Assembly: GCA_013407085.1 (NCBI GenBank)
Contig: JACCGJ010015252.1
Coordinates: 1-64,000, forward strand
Direction of reading: 5' to 3'
Length of the DNA: 64,000 nucleotides
Source: Atriophallophorus winterbourni
Taxonomy: Eukaryota; Platyhelminthes; Trematoda; Plagiorchiida; Microphallidae
In this document: positions 12,473-21,989 of the stretch, piece by piece
How positions within the stretch are numbered: the first letter of the stretch is position 1
How the letters are laid out: every line of letters starts with the position of its first letter
Translations under genes and position numbers: made by a program
Notes under the pieces: generated by a model
What the model was told of the DNA's origin: nothing
Database searches by the model: none
What the model saw: only the letters and a program-made list of their open reading frames with translations

Positions 12473-13240
12473 AATAGTCTACGCCATCCCGGCGACTTCG
12501 ACCTCATCAGAGAGGGTCGTCTCGGAAGCTGGACTCGTGAATAAGCCCACCCGAAGCCTTCTGAACAACGAGAGCGTCCAGGAGCTCGTCCATATTCATG
12601 ACAATTACGAGAGAGGGCTCCCCTACAAGAAGAGGATTAAGCTTCGCATCCAGGAGTTCACCAATGGTGAAGGTACCAGCTCTCAGAGGCAGCAGCTCAA
12701 AGTCCAGGATGAACATGAGGCCAACCTTGAGGATGTCGAGTTTGTCGACACCCAGGAGCTCACGGCGGGGGCCTACTCTTCTCTGACTGGAGGCAACCGG
12801 ACCAGTTCCGGCACCAGGTCCAGGTCCAGAACCCTGGTCTCAGAGACCGAGTCAAAGGAGGAGCCTAATTGCCTTTGAGATGAAGGTTTTGTATATTTCC
12901 AGTGCCAAAGCTCATGAAAAGGTCCTCCCTTGCCAAATAAAATTTCTTTCATAGTCGAAAAACAATTTATATCGGAATTCGTTTTATTTCAGTGAAGAAT
13001 AACGAATTTAAACGAATATTAGCGAATTATAGCAAGGTTTTTTGTCGAAAACGAAGTTTTTGGGGGACATCGAAGTTGAGCGAACATTATTCGCTCACAT
13101 TCGTTATGGCCAAGTGCGAAGCTTCGCCATTGCGAAGTGCACTTCGGATATTCGCTTTTATAATATTCGCCATCGCGAAGGGCAGTTACGGCAATTCGAA
13201 AATTCGCTTCGCTCCAAAAAGTGACATTCGTTATTGTCTG

Positions 13241-13248
13241 TACCACTG
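13241..13248. repeat. hAT target-site duplication, right
   Basis: TACCACTG, identical to 10764-10771. Confidence 0.95.
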
Positions 13249-14190
13249 ACTTTGGTATCCAGCCAACTAATTGGTGGAACATTCAGACCCCACCAGGGCA
13301 AACGAATACGCTCCACTGAGCCTAGCTCTTCCGTGGGTTTCTCCATCCCAACGCGCCACATCATTGACTAGACGTCCGATCATTTCTCCCAACTTTCACC
13401 ATGCATTAAAAAGGCGCGGTATGGAAAACGGTGATGAATATTTATTAAAACATTGATCAACCATCGCAAACTATCAAGCATCCATAAATCACTCAGTCCG
13501 TGCCCTCATGGCATTAACACTTGCATGCAGACATCTCTATTTGTGACGCGATGCTGTTAAAGAATCGAGCAATCCTGCGCAAGCAACGGGTGTTAAAAAC
13601 AGAAAGATGATGGACATTTTTCCCAGACAGACCAGATTTCATGGCGTAAAGCACATCAATGCATTTTATACCAACCGTTTTGTTGGTAGTGCAATATTAC
13701 GTCGACACCAAAAATAGGGAACCTTATGAACGCTACAATCACTTCGAGCAAACTTCCTGAGATCTCGTCCTAGACACATCTGTCAGCAAAGATAGAACTG
13801 CTGAATAATATGAGGGTAGTCTCCCAGAATTGCAAAGTCATTAGAATGATTTATTTCGGTAGGTCACTCACTCGGCGGGATTTCAACAACTGCACTCACC
13901 AGACAAGCTAAAGATTTCCTTAGGGAATCGTCGATCACGATTTTTAAAGGAATGTCCAGATAGATCAGCCCAGCCGCACCTCAGTGGTTATATTGAATGA
14001 GGACCAGAGTCATTAGTACGCTTCACCACTGCCAGATGTTTTGCAATATAATGCTTTCAAGATCCAAACATACATCTCGGGCACTCCAGGTCTCATTAGA
14101 CAGTTCCAAATACTGTCACGATCGAATGTATCGAATGCCACCCGAAAACAAGGAATATTCTGATGACTGGCCTACGAAACGCGTAGCGGT

Positions 14191-14923
14191 GCTGTAGTAA
14201 TTTACGGTGTTTAAAGCTATAATCACTGAGGTATAATTAGAATTAATCCAAAATTTAGTGCTATTGCCATGTGCTCAAACCTCTCAAATACAAAACCGCC
14301 CTCGAACAGCTCTTTGCACGGACAAGAATCTTCGTCGCAAATCAATATATATTCGTAAAGGAAAATCGGATATCGTTTATTTTTGTTAAAACTGAAGGAT
14401 GACGCAGACAATTACGAGAAGAATAATAAGAAGGCACCGGTTTTTATCAAAAATATATTTTCTTTGATTGGTAGCCAAAAACGAAGATGCGGTGTAATTA
14501 AAAGTAAAAATGGAGTATAGGACACCTTGATTCTAGACCTCTAATAGAGTAAAGTATGTGCAAGAGTCCAGCCTGTTCTGTTTTGTAAAAAGTTTTAAAC
14601 TATTAATCTCCAGTGGATGGAGCAACCCCTAGAAATCTCAATTAAGTATACGTAAACATTTAGTGGGGAAGGATTGAGAACGTTTGGGATAGGATGCCTG
14701 TAGACGAATTCATACCGCCATTATAAATGAACAGTCATAGTTCGTTGACTATTGTTGAAATTCGGTATCAAGTGATTGGTGTTGCTGCTTTATGTTTAGA
14801 TCGCTCTTCATCCATCAGTTCTAGATACACCAATGTATTATAAAATAACGAGACGGCCCCAGGTAAAAATGCTGCATAGTCTGATAGCCTAAACCTGGTC
14901 TGAGGAACTGTCTTGTTGCCTAC
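14191..14923. other. Unassigned AT-rich stretch
   Basis: No supported gene or element. It sits between the 5-prime limit of a LINE relic and a compound microsatellite. Confidence 0.5.
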
Positions 14924-14941
14924 ATCTCTCTCTCTCACACA

Positions 14942-14991
<50 letters not shown>

Positions 14992-15006
14992 TAAGAGAGA
15001 GAGAGA
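14924..15006. repeat. Compound microsatellite (TC)n-(TA)n-(GA)n
   Basis: A TC run, a short CACACAC spacer, about 15 TA units and then GA units. The TC and GA arms are complementary and the TA core is self-complementary, so the whole tract can fold as one long hairpin. Confidence 0.95.
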
Positions 15007-15168
15007 CGATGTTTTTGAGTCTGCCGCAATAAGTCGGGTGCAGACTTAAACCGATGCTATTCAATTTAGCACAGTGATACTTGCAAAACACATTAGTAAT
15101 GTAAAAAGGTACATGCGTTCCGAATAGAACATTATTCTTGAAATGTAGTTTAATAGTGTGTGCATATG

Positions 15169-15579
15169 CCACTGGTATTGAGCTGCAGGCGAATACACGC
15201 CGGAGTTTCACTGTCATTGCCATTTTCTTTTTCATCTGTCTTGGCTTGGGCAACCTCTCCTGAATGGATGTGCAATCGTGCAGTACTTCTGTGCTGTGCG
15301 GCTAACACCGTGCTAAATTGATTGGCCACTAGTAGTGAGCTGCATGCTGAAACACGCTGGAGTCTCACTACCATCTTTATTCTCGATTTCTATCTGTCTA
15401 GGCTTGGGCAACCTGATAGTAGTATCGCCCACGTGCAGTCTCGGACTGTGCGGCACTTTGCCTGGATCATGCTTGTGCTTTCATACCATACCATAGCATG
15501 GGCATCTTCTCTATGACTGTGTGACGCTTTGCCCGTATCAGACTTGTGATTTCATACATACATACATTTATCATTCCAA
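15169..15579 (+). repeat. Tandem repeat, about 157-bp unit, two and a half copies
   Basis: Unit starts at 15169 and 15326 share CCACT..TGAGCTGCA, the ACACGC block, TCTGTC..GGCTTGGGCAACCT and TGTGCGGC. A third, shorter copy with GACTTGTGATTTCATA ends at 15556. Another copy lies at 19690-19860, beyond the inserted LINE, and a short piece at 24125-24180. This is a satellite-like or dispersed repeat that the LINE entered. Confidence 0.75.
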
Positions 15580-15960
15580 GGTTGTCAAAGCCGGGGCGGT
15601 TTTGGGGATAAGCTCCCAATTCTAAAAATGCTCCAATGGCACGCGTCTCATATAGCCTCTGGCAACCAAGTCCAGCTCCTGGCCTGCACGCGTGGTCCTG
15701 TGCGACCCGGCGGAACTGCTTCTACTGACAGGAGAAAGGGCGAAGGCGGCTGACTGGCGCCTCAAAACCAGCATGCTTCGGGCAGGTGGAGCTCGTAAGT
15801 CCATGAAGGCGGTCCACCTGGGGAAGGAAAACCCTTATCTCAAACCTCCACTGCCTTGTGGCTACATCCAATCATGGAAAAGGCTTCAGGAGTCAACCTC
15901 GAGGAAAAATCCGGAGCCGGAGTCCCGTTAGGCAGTCCGAAGTTTTTTTACAACTTCGCC
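15580..15960 (+). promoter_or_regulatory. GC-rich LINE 5-prime head with interleaved pairings
   Basis: The first bases GGTTGTC (15580-15586) pair with GGCAACC (15661-15667). GCCGGG (15590-15595) pairs with CCCGGC (15706-15711). The two helices interleave as a pseudoknot, and TGCGA comes just before the last arm. About 300 bases of this head are shared, at roughly three quarters identity by eye, with the head of an unlike LINE at 34289 (minus) and with 36513 (plus). A role in 5-prime processing or promotion is an inference. Confidence 0.6.
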
Positions 15961-16405
15961 CTGCCAACTTCTGCGACGGCATCGTTGTCCAAACGTATCA
16001 GCCTAGCTGTTCCTTTGGTTCCGATGGTGCCGTGGAGAGGGAGCACTTGCTGCATGGGCAACAGCTAGTTCTCCACTTTGAACTGCCCTGGCGTACATCA
16101 CAACGCACCAATGGAGAGGACACTCCATTCCGCTTCTGCGGATAATAACACGGGAAGCAGCAGATACCGGTTAAAAGCTATGGCTCGATTGGCGTAGAGC
16201 TCAGCGCCTGGGGCTGCTTTCGACGGTGGGAGAGACTTTCAGGTCTCATTGGACGGCTACCGCCCGCCTCAAGCTGGGCAGCCCCCAGCCAATATGGTGC
16301 CGTCTCGCCACGGTCTGCTATCCTCATTGGGTGCATGGGGATTAGGAATCAACCGACAAGCAGACTGTTATTTCCGCACCAGCGAAACCAACTACGAAAA
16401 AACAA

Positions 16406-19400
16406 ATGTCATTTCTGAAACTGGGAACCTGGAACGTCCGGTCCATGCTTCCTGGATTTCACGACGACGTCTCGAATATCAGAGGCGTAAGAAAATCTGC
16501 TGTTATCAACAACGAGTTAAAGAGACTAAAGGTCGACGTGGCAGCCCTACAAGAGACGCGATTACCAGACACTGGTAAGCTGACAGAAAGAGATTACACG
16601 TTTTTTTGGAAAGGAAGGGGTTCTGATGAGCCTCGACTGCATGGAGTTGGGTTTGCCGTTCGAAACGACCTTCTAAAAGCAACAGAACCGAGCAGCAGCG
16701 GGAGCGAACGGATTTGGACTCTAAATCTGAGGTGCATTACTGGTACCATTACGTTGGTAAACGTTTATGCGCCGACGCTCTCTGCGACGACTGCTGAAAA
16801 AGACGCTTTTTATTACAACCTCGCAACAGTCCTGAAAAACGTGCCACAAAGAAACTGTGTAGTGGTACTGGGTGATTTCAATGCTAGAGTTGGTGCGGAT
16901 TACGAATCTTGGCAAAACTGTCTCGGGAAATTCGGTGTAGGTAAAACTAATGAAAATGGACTACGCCTTTTAGAATTATGCACACAGTTCAGTCTCTGTG
17001 TTAGTAACACGTTCTTTCAAACAAAACCACAGCATAAGGTCTCTTGGAAACATCCTCGCTCTAAGCACTGGCACCAGCTTGATCTTATTCTTGTTAGGCG
17101 CACTAATATAGGAAGCGTACTTCTCACCAGATCATATCAAAGCGCAGACTGTGACACTGATCATTCACTGGTTTGTGCAAAACTGAAGCTTTCCGACACG
17201 AGATTTCACCGCACCAAATTGTCTGGTAAGCCTAGGATTGACGTCACCCGCATGTGCGAACCTAATCTAGCTGCGCGATTTGCAAAAGCCTTCACAGCCG
17301 AGTTCAGCAAGACAACCCCACTTGAATCGGCTTCAGAAAACTGGGAATCGATTAAAAACAGCATATGCCGAGTCGCACTTTCCACTTTCGGTCCGAAGAA
17401 AGCTCGAACGAGCGACTGGTTCGAAGCAAAAGCTTCTGAGATGACTGCTGTGTTGGATGAGAAACGGTCAGCATTCTTGAGGTTCAAAGGTATGCCAACA
17501 GATGAAAACTTACGACTTTTAAGAGCAGCCAGAAATAAGGTCCAACAGACTGCAAGGCGATGTGCAAATGACTACTGGACAGAAATTAGCCTTAGTATCC
17601 AAAAAGCTGCGGATACTGGAAATTTTCACGGCATGTATGATGGGATCAAGAGAGCCATTGGTCCAAACAAACATAAAATGGCTCCCATTAAGTCTGTATC
17701 TGGTGACCCGATTGTGGACAAAACTCAGCAGATGGAAAGATGGGTAGAGCACTTCTCCTCCCTCTACTCTAGGGACAGTACGGTTTTACCACATGTATTT
17801 GAAAATTTCGAGCGGTTGCCGACTATTGAATATCTAGATACTCCCCCTACTCTTGATGAGCTCAATAGAGCGATCGACCGCTTAGCGAATGGGAAGGCCC
17901 CTGGTGACGACGGAATTCCACCTGAGCTCATCAAATGCGGTAGAGCAGCATTATTACAACCGCTTCACCATTTGCTTCTTCAGTGCTGGCAGGAGGAGTG
18001 TGTCCCACAAGAGATGCGAGACACAAAGATCATCACACTATTCAAGAATAAAGGAGATAGAGGCGACTGCAACAATTACAGAGGAATCTCCCTTCTGAAT
18101 GTTGTAGGCAAATTGTTTGCTAAAGTCTTACAGATCCGGCTGCAAGTTTTAGCTGATAGAATTTACTCCGAATCTCAATGTGGCTTTCGCAAGGGAAGAT
18201 CGACCGTTGACATGATCTTCTCCCTAAGACAACTTCAAGAAAAGTGTCGGGAACAGCGTATGCCATTATACGCTGTTTTTATTGATTTAACGAAGGCATT
18301 CGACTACGTCAGCAGGGAGGGTCTTTTCAAAATGCTTGATTTGATAGGCTGCCCACCAAGACTGCTAAAGCTCGTTATTTCGTTCCACTCAGGCATGAAG
18401 GGCTCAGTCCATTTTAACGGTTTCAGCTCAGAAGTCTTTGAAATTCGCCGAGGCGTCAAACAAGGGTGTGTTCTGGCTCCCACGCTGTTCGGCATTTTCT
18501 TTGCTCTACTTCTGAAGTACGCTTTCAGGACGAGAACAGAAGGTATTTACTTACGCACGCGAAATGATGGCAAGCTTTTCAACCTAAACCGGTTGAGAGC
18601 ACAAACCAAGGCACGAAATGTGCTAATCCGTGACCTGCTGTTTGCCGACGATGCAGCCTTTATTGCTCACTCCCAGGAGCACCTTCAGTCTCTAATGGAC
18701 TGTTTTTCGTCGGCATGCAAAGACTTTGGTCTAACAATCAGCATGAGCAAGACCAAAGTCCTTAGCCAAGGGACTGTATCGCCTCCCATCATAACTGTTG
18801 GAAACTGTCAGCTTGAATCAGTACATCAGTTCACATACCTTGGTTCAACCATTGCGGATAACCTCTCGCTAGACACGGAGATTGATAAGCGAATTGGCAG
18901 AGCAGCTGTCATTCTGTCCCGTTTGAACTCTCGTGTTTGGGGTAACCGCAAGCTGACTGTAAAGACGAAAATGATGGTGTACAGCGCGTGCGTACTGAAC
19001 GCTTTACTGTACGGCAGTGAAACCTGGACCACCCACGCAAGACACGAACGGAAGCTGAATGCTTTCCATCTACGAAGCATCCGTCGTATCTTGAACATAT
19101 CGTGGATGGACAGAGTGACTAATGCTGAAGTGCTTTTAAAAGCTGGTCTACAGAGCATGTTCACTCTATTGCGACAGCGCCGCCTGCGCTGGCTTGGTCA
19201 TGTCTATAGAATGGAAAATGGTCGTATTCCGAAAGATCTACTCTATGGTGAGTTGCAACTAGGAAGTCGACCATTGGGCAGACCGCACTTGCGGTACAAA
19301 GACGTTTGTAAAAGAGATATGAAAGCTCTTGGCATTGACCCGGCGAGTTGGGAAGAACTTGCTCTCGACCGCTCACATTGGAGGCACTGTGTAAAGCGTC

Positions 19401-19573
19401 GTCTGCATGCTGGGGAGGAGCAGATACAGCTCTTGGCAGCTGAACGCAGATCACGCCGCCGACGTGCAACTAACGCAATACAACCGAGTTCTGACTATCG
19501 TTGCCAGCGCTGCGGGAGAGATTGTTCCTCCCGAATCGGACTGTTTAGTCACTCAAAAAGCTGCAAAACTTGA
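16406..19573 (+). CDS. LINE endonuclease-reverse transcriptase, single intact ORF
   Basis: The 1055-residue product would copy its own RNA at nicked genomic DNA. The start ATG is at 16406, just before GTWNVRS. An APE endonuclease covers about residues 1-260, with Asn10, Glu50 (LQETRLP), Asp157 and Asn159 (LGDFNAR), and Asp252-His253 (TDHSLV), so all key residues are present. The RT has GDCNNYRGISLLN, QCGFRKGRST, VFIDLTKAFD near 624, GVKQGCVLAPTLF, and LLFADDAAF near 746. The C-terminal block has LRWLGHVYRMENGRIPKDLL and a basic stretch. The last residues form a C-x2-C...H-x4-C finger (CQRCGRDCSSRIGLFSHSKSC is the region). No stop or shift interrupts it. Confidence 0.95.
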   Translation: MSFLKLGTWNVRSMLPGFHDDVSNIRGVRKSAVINNELKRLKVDVAALQETRLPDTGKLTERDYTFFWKGRGSDEPRLHGVGFAVRNDLLKATEPSSSGSERIWTLNLRCITGTITLVNVYAPTLSATTAEKDAFYYNLATVLKNVPQRNCVVVLGDFNARVGADYESWQNCLGKFGVGKTNENGLRLLELCTQFSLCVSNTFFQTKPQHKVSWKHPRSKHWHQLDLILVRRTNIGSVLLTRSYQSADCDTDHSLVCAKLKLSDTRFHRTKLSGKPRIDVTRMCEPNLAARFAKAFTAEFSKTTPLESASENWESIKNSICRVALSTFGPKKARTSDWFEAKASEMTAVLDEKRSAFLRFKGMPTDENLRLLRAARNKVQQTARRCANDYWTEISLSIQKAADTGNFHGMYDGIKRAIGPNKHKMAPIKSVSGDPIVDKTQQMERWVEHFSSLYSRDSTVLPHVFENFERLPTIEYLDTPPTLDELNRAIDRLANGKAPGDDGIPPELIKCGRAALLQPLHHLLLQCWQEECVPQEMRDTKIITLFKNKGDRGDCNNYRGISLLNVVGKLFAKVLQIRLQVLADRIYSESQCGFRKGRSTVDMIFSLRQLQEKCREQRMPLYAVFIDLTKAFDYVSREGLFKMLDLIGCPPRLLKLVISFHSGMKGSVHFNGFSSEVFEIRRGVKQGCVLAPTLFGIFFALLLKYAFRTRTEGIYLRTRNDGKLFNLNRLRAQTKARNVLIRDLLFADDAAFIAHSQEHLQSLMDCFSSACKDFGLTISMSKTKVLSQGTVSPPIITVGNCQLESVHQFTYLGSTIADNLSLDTEIDKRIGRAAVILSRLNSRVWGNRKLTVKTKMMVYSACVLNALLYGSETWTTHARHERKLNAFHLRSIRRILNISWMDRVTNAEVLLKAGLQSMFTLLRQRRLRWLGHVYRMENGRIPKDLLYGELQLGSRPLGRPHLRYKDVCKRDMKALGIDPASWEELALDRSHWRHCVKRRLHAGEEQIQLLAAERRSRRRRATNAIQPSSDYRCQRCGRDCSSRIGLFSHSKSCKT

Positions 19574-19689
19574 ACATTCACGCGTTTGTGATGTACATCC
19601 ATGGTCGACATCGACCGAAGGAGGCCAACAACAACAACAGCATATTCCAATTTAATAGGAAATCTTCATACAAAAATTGAATCGAATCT

Positions 19690-19860
19690 TATATCTACGA
19701 TTTGAGAAACCGAAATGCTGGCAGTGGTCTTTGCACTCAGCCACAGATGTGCAACTGTGAAGTGAATCTGCGCTGTGCAGATAACACCGTGTAATGAGTT
19801 GCATGCGGAAACACGCTACAGTCACAATGACACATCTATTTTTATTCTCATCATCATCTT
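19690..19860 (+). repeat. Tandem-repeat unit right of the LINE
   Basis: The stretch with GATAACACCGTG and GTTGCATGCGGAAACACGCT matches the 15270-15370 junction between units, in the same orientation. It shows that the RTE-like LINE landed inside this repeat. Confidence 0.7.
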
Positions 19861-20759
19861 CGTATAAAGACGCTACTGTGCGGACGTATTTTCCGTTCCT
19901 CTGACAATTTTGATCATATCTTCGTTCCATCCGCTGGGTTGTTTACCATTTGAAGAATTCCGTGTACTACTCGACGATGGCTATCGGATTTCATAATTTT
20001 CGATCGTGCAAGTCGACCTAAAACAAAGTTATTATTTTGACGAAAAATGGCCAATATGTTCAAGCGCACAATTTTTTGCGCAGCACGAACTATCATACGG
20101 ATTTTGCTATCAGTGCAAAAATCATATTGAGCTACATGTTTCAATACCTTATCTCGTGTTCTATCTTCTGGGGTCAATAGATATCGCGGATTAAATGTTC
20201 AATGCCGAAATCTCGCCACCGAAAACAGTCAAATCACTCAATAGACAAAACACCCATTGTCGATCAGCCGACATGCCCCAAGCATTCCACAAACATGTTT
20301 TCGAACGTGTCACGAGATCCACTGCCCAGACAAAGAAAAAATCGATCCAGCTGTGACCTAGAGAATTATTCTTGCGACAGCAACACGGAATCGTTGTGAC
20401 ATCACGTTTCGATCACGTTAGAGTTAGTTAAATATAGTTTCTGCGGGTTCCACCAACACTTGGCGTGTGATGAACATTTGACTGACGATTGCGAGGCGTG
20501 TGAACGAAGAACAACACCCATCAGTTTATTGTTTGTACTAACTCTAGACTTTTCAATAAAGACGTCCGACAGAACAGTAAAGACTTGATTGTAGGTAAAG
20601 AGCTTAATGAAATGAGAATAAACTGTCCAACATGGAAAACCAGTTTGCAAAAATCAGAACTTCAATAGAGCTATTGATCAAATGAACAACAAGGCATCCA
20701 ATATATTCCAAGTCACGACAAGATTCCCTAAAAATATCGAAATATTACTACAAGCGCTA
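19861..20759. other. Unassigned stretch
   Basis: A 65-codon plus-strand frame at 20202-20399, rich in Ser, Arg and Lys, has no recognised domain. No repeat copy or splice structure supports it. Confidence 0.45.
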
Positions 20760-21400
20760 AATAGATGGATAGAACTAAGTCAAAACTAAACTTATACTCA
20801 TCAAATGTTGTGTTTGAGAAAACGGCTTCAACGGAGCCAATATACTCTATAAAGCACGAAAAGACTTTAAACGTTATCTGCACAAATATTACTGAGTACG
20901 AAATCACGCTCTTTCATGCAAGGCAAAACCATGGATTTGAGAATTTTTTTAGAATTTTGCAATCGAATTGGCTTAGATGGTATAAATACGACGTCGGTAT
21001 ATCGGCTCGCTTGTCACCCGAAGTCCCCGAACTGAGACAAACGCGCTTTCATTAGGTTGACGTTTGCCGACAAAAGGGACATGGACAATCTCCTACTCAA
21101 ATCGTATTTGCTTTGAGCACAAAGTTATTCACACCGCGGTTATATGCTGACCTAACTTGATGGGAAATACAACGAAAACCGAATGGTTGGGATCAAGCAG
21201 CATCAATGAGTATTTTGCTGCTTAACGTTCCTGTGAATACAGAAGTTAGAACGGTTTATGAAAGAAATGACCACGATCGTAAACAGTGGTTATTTATTGC
21301 AGATACTATTGGCTCCTCAAAATCTGTAATCGTCGACACATTCTGAATAACTTCCTCGCCGAATTGTCAAGGAAATAGCTCAAATATGTGGAGAGGCTTT
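20760..21400 (+). mobile_element. CR1-like ORF1 relic
   Basis: The reading LNVICTNITEYEITLFHARQ parallels LSVICTNVTESQETLFEAKQ of the ORF1 at 40631-41943. Further on, NDHDRKQWLFIADTIG parallels SEHDHKQWKYLAETIG. The order and spacing agree. Stops and shifts make it dead. ORF1 of this group has a PHD-like finger and a central nucleic-acid-binding part; only the central part remains here. Confidence 0.75.
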
Positions 21401-21989
21401 CAGCATGAATACTAATTGTACAATCAGATTGCAGTAGATGTCAGTGTATTTATCTCTGTATTCTAATTTCCATGAATGATTCGTATGTTTGTTGAAGTGT
21501 AGTGAATACAAATGTGTCGCTTTTGTGTCCGACGAGGACAGCATCGCGCAAATAAATACTGTTACTGACTCGCTGTTACATGCTTAAATCTCAATAAAGT
21601 GTCTCTACATGAATTCCCATAGTTTGTTTAATAAATGGGTTAAACTAACCGTGCTGTGAAAACGATACTCCCCATACGTCGTCGCTGTGACTAAAACCGG
21701 GTTTCAATCTTTTTTGAATGAAAGCGAACAGATCGGATCATTCTCTACACACACATGATCATAAAATCGCTGAGCTGACCGACATGATTCCACAGCATTA
21801 ACATGTATGCGACAGATCACAGAAGATGATCGGAGTTGCCGTCCGTTTTGGCTTTATTGCTTACTTCCCAGACAACAACAGTTAATGGTGATGACTACAT
21901 TGCCCCTCGGTCGGAGTGATCAAGTTGTGTTGAGCATTGAATAAGCATGCAGCACTGGACGAGTATGTGAGTCCGCGAAACTCTTCAGA
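21401..21989. other. Unassigned stretch between CR1 relics
   Basis: No motif is readable, although both neighbours are plus-strand CR1 relics. It may be the decayed ORF1 to ORF2 junction and endonuclease of the same copy. Confidence 0.4.

Larger units (their letters stand above)
11408..12878 (+). pseudogene. hAT transposase gene, three exons, catalytic core missing and stop at the last junction
   Basis: Exon 1 is 11408-11824 (ATG, then donor GTGAGT). It encodes a Lys/Ser-rich start and a BED-type zinc finger with CQVEDCGQ and GHIMSKYPDVSKRF, a DNA-binding domain. Exon 2 is 12015-12202, after a pyrimidine tract and CAG, and contains DIDVLQYWKMKAKKLPLLAKV, the start of the hAT dimerisation domain. 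Exon 3 is 12473-12878 with IPATSTSSERVVSEAGL and VQELVHIHDNYE. Joining exons 2 and 3 gives TAA, where the copy at 54 kb gives CAG. The hAT catalytic middle is absent. The predicted product is about 201 residues, BED-containing and unable to transpose by itself. A poly(A) signal AATAAA is at 12936. Confidence 0.85.
10772..13240 (+). mobile_element. hAT transposon, internally deleted copy
   Basis: The ends are inverted: CAGACAATAACGAA at the left and its complement at the right, flanked by an identical 8-bp duplication TACCACTG. Both subterminal regions are dense in GCGAA/TTCGC words. It carries a three-exon transposase gene lacking the central catalytic part. A small inverted-repeat insertion sits at 11012-11222. 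The same termini occur at 54094, 56778 and 57452, so this is one family with at least two insertions in the window. Confidence 0.95.
10551..14190 (-). mobile_element. APE-type LINE relic (third family), split by a hAT insertion
   Basis: The two parts, 10551-10771 and 13249-14190, join across the hAT element and match 60625-61700 in the same order, down to the shared 3-prime end. On the minus strand near 14110 the reading VAFDTFDRDSIWNCLM is RT motif A, and the 13257-13480 part matches the ORF C-terminus and tail of the 61-kb copy. It resembles RTE-like LINEs with a single long ORF, but the clade is uncertain. Many stops are present. The hAT insertion is younger than this relic. Confidence 0.8.
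15579..19640 (+). mobile_element. Full-length RTE-like LINE, apparently intact
   Basis: It has an 826-base 5-prime leader, a single 1055-codon ORF and a short 3-prime tail ending in a (CAA)n run at 19626-19638. ATTCCA occurs just before the start (15573-15578) and just after the tail (19644-19649), a likely short target duplication. There is no ORF1. An RTE-like assignment fits the single ORF, the 3-prime simple repeat and the C-terminal finger, but related clades cannot be excluded. The clean ORF suggests recent mobility. Confidence 0.88.

Noticed and set aside
15692..16145. Short frames in the leader of the RTE-like LINE
   Set aside because: They do not persist in the related heads at 34 kb and 36.5 kb, so I did not call an ORF1.
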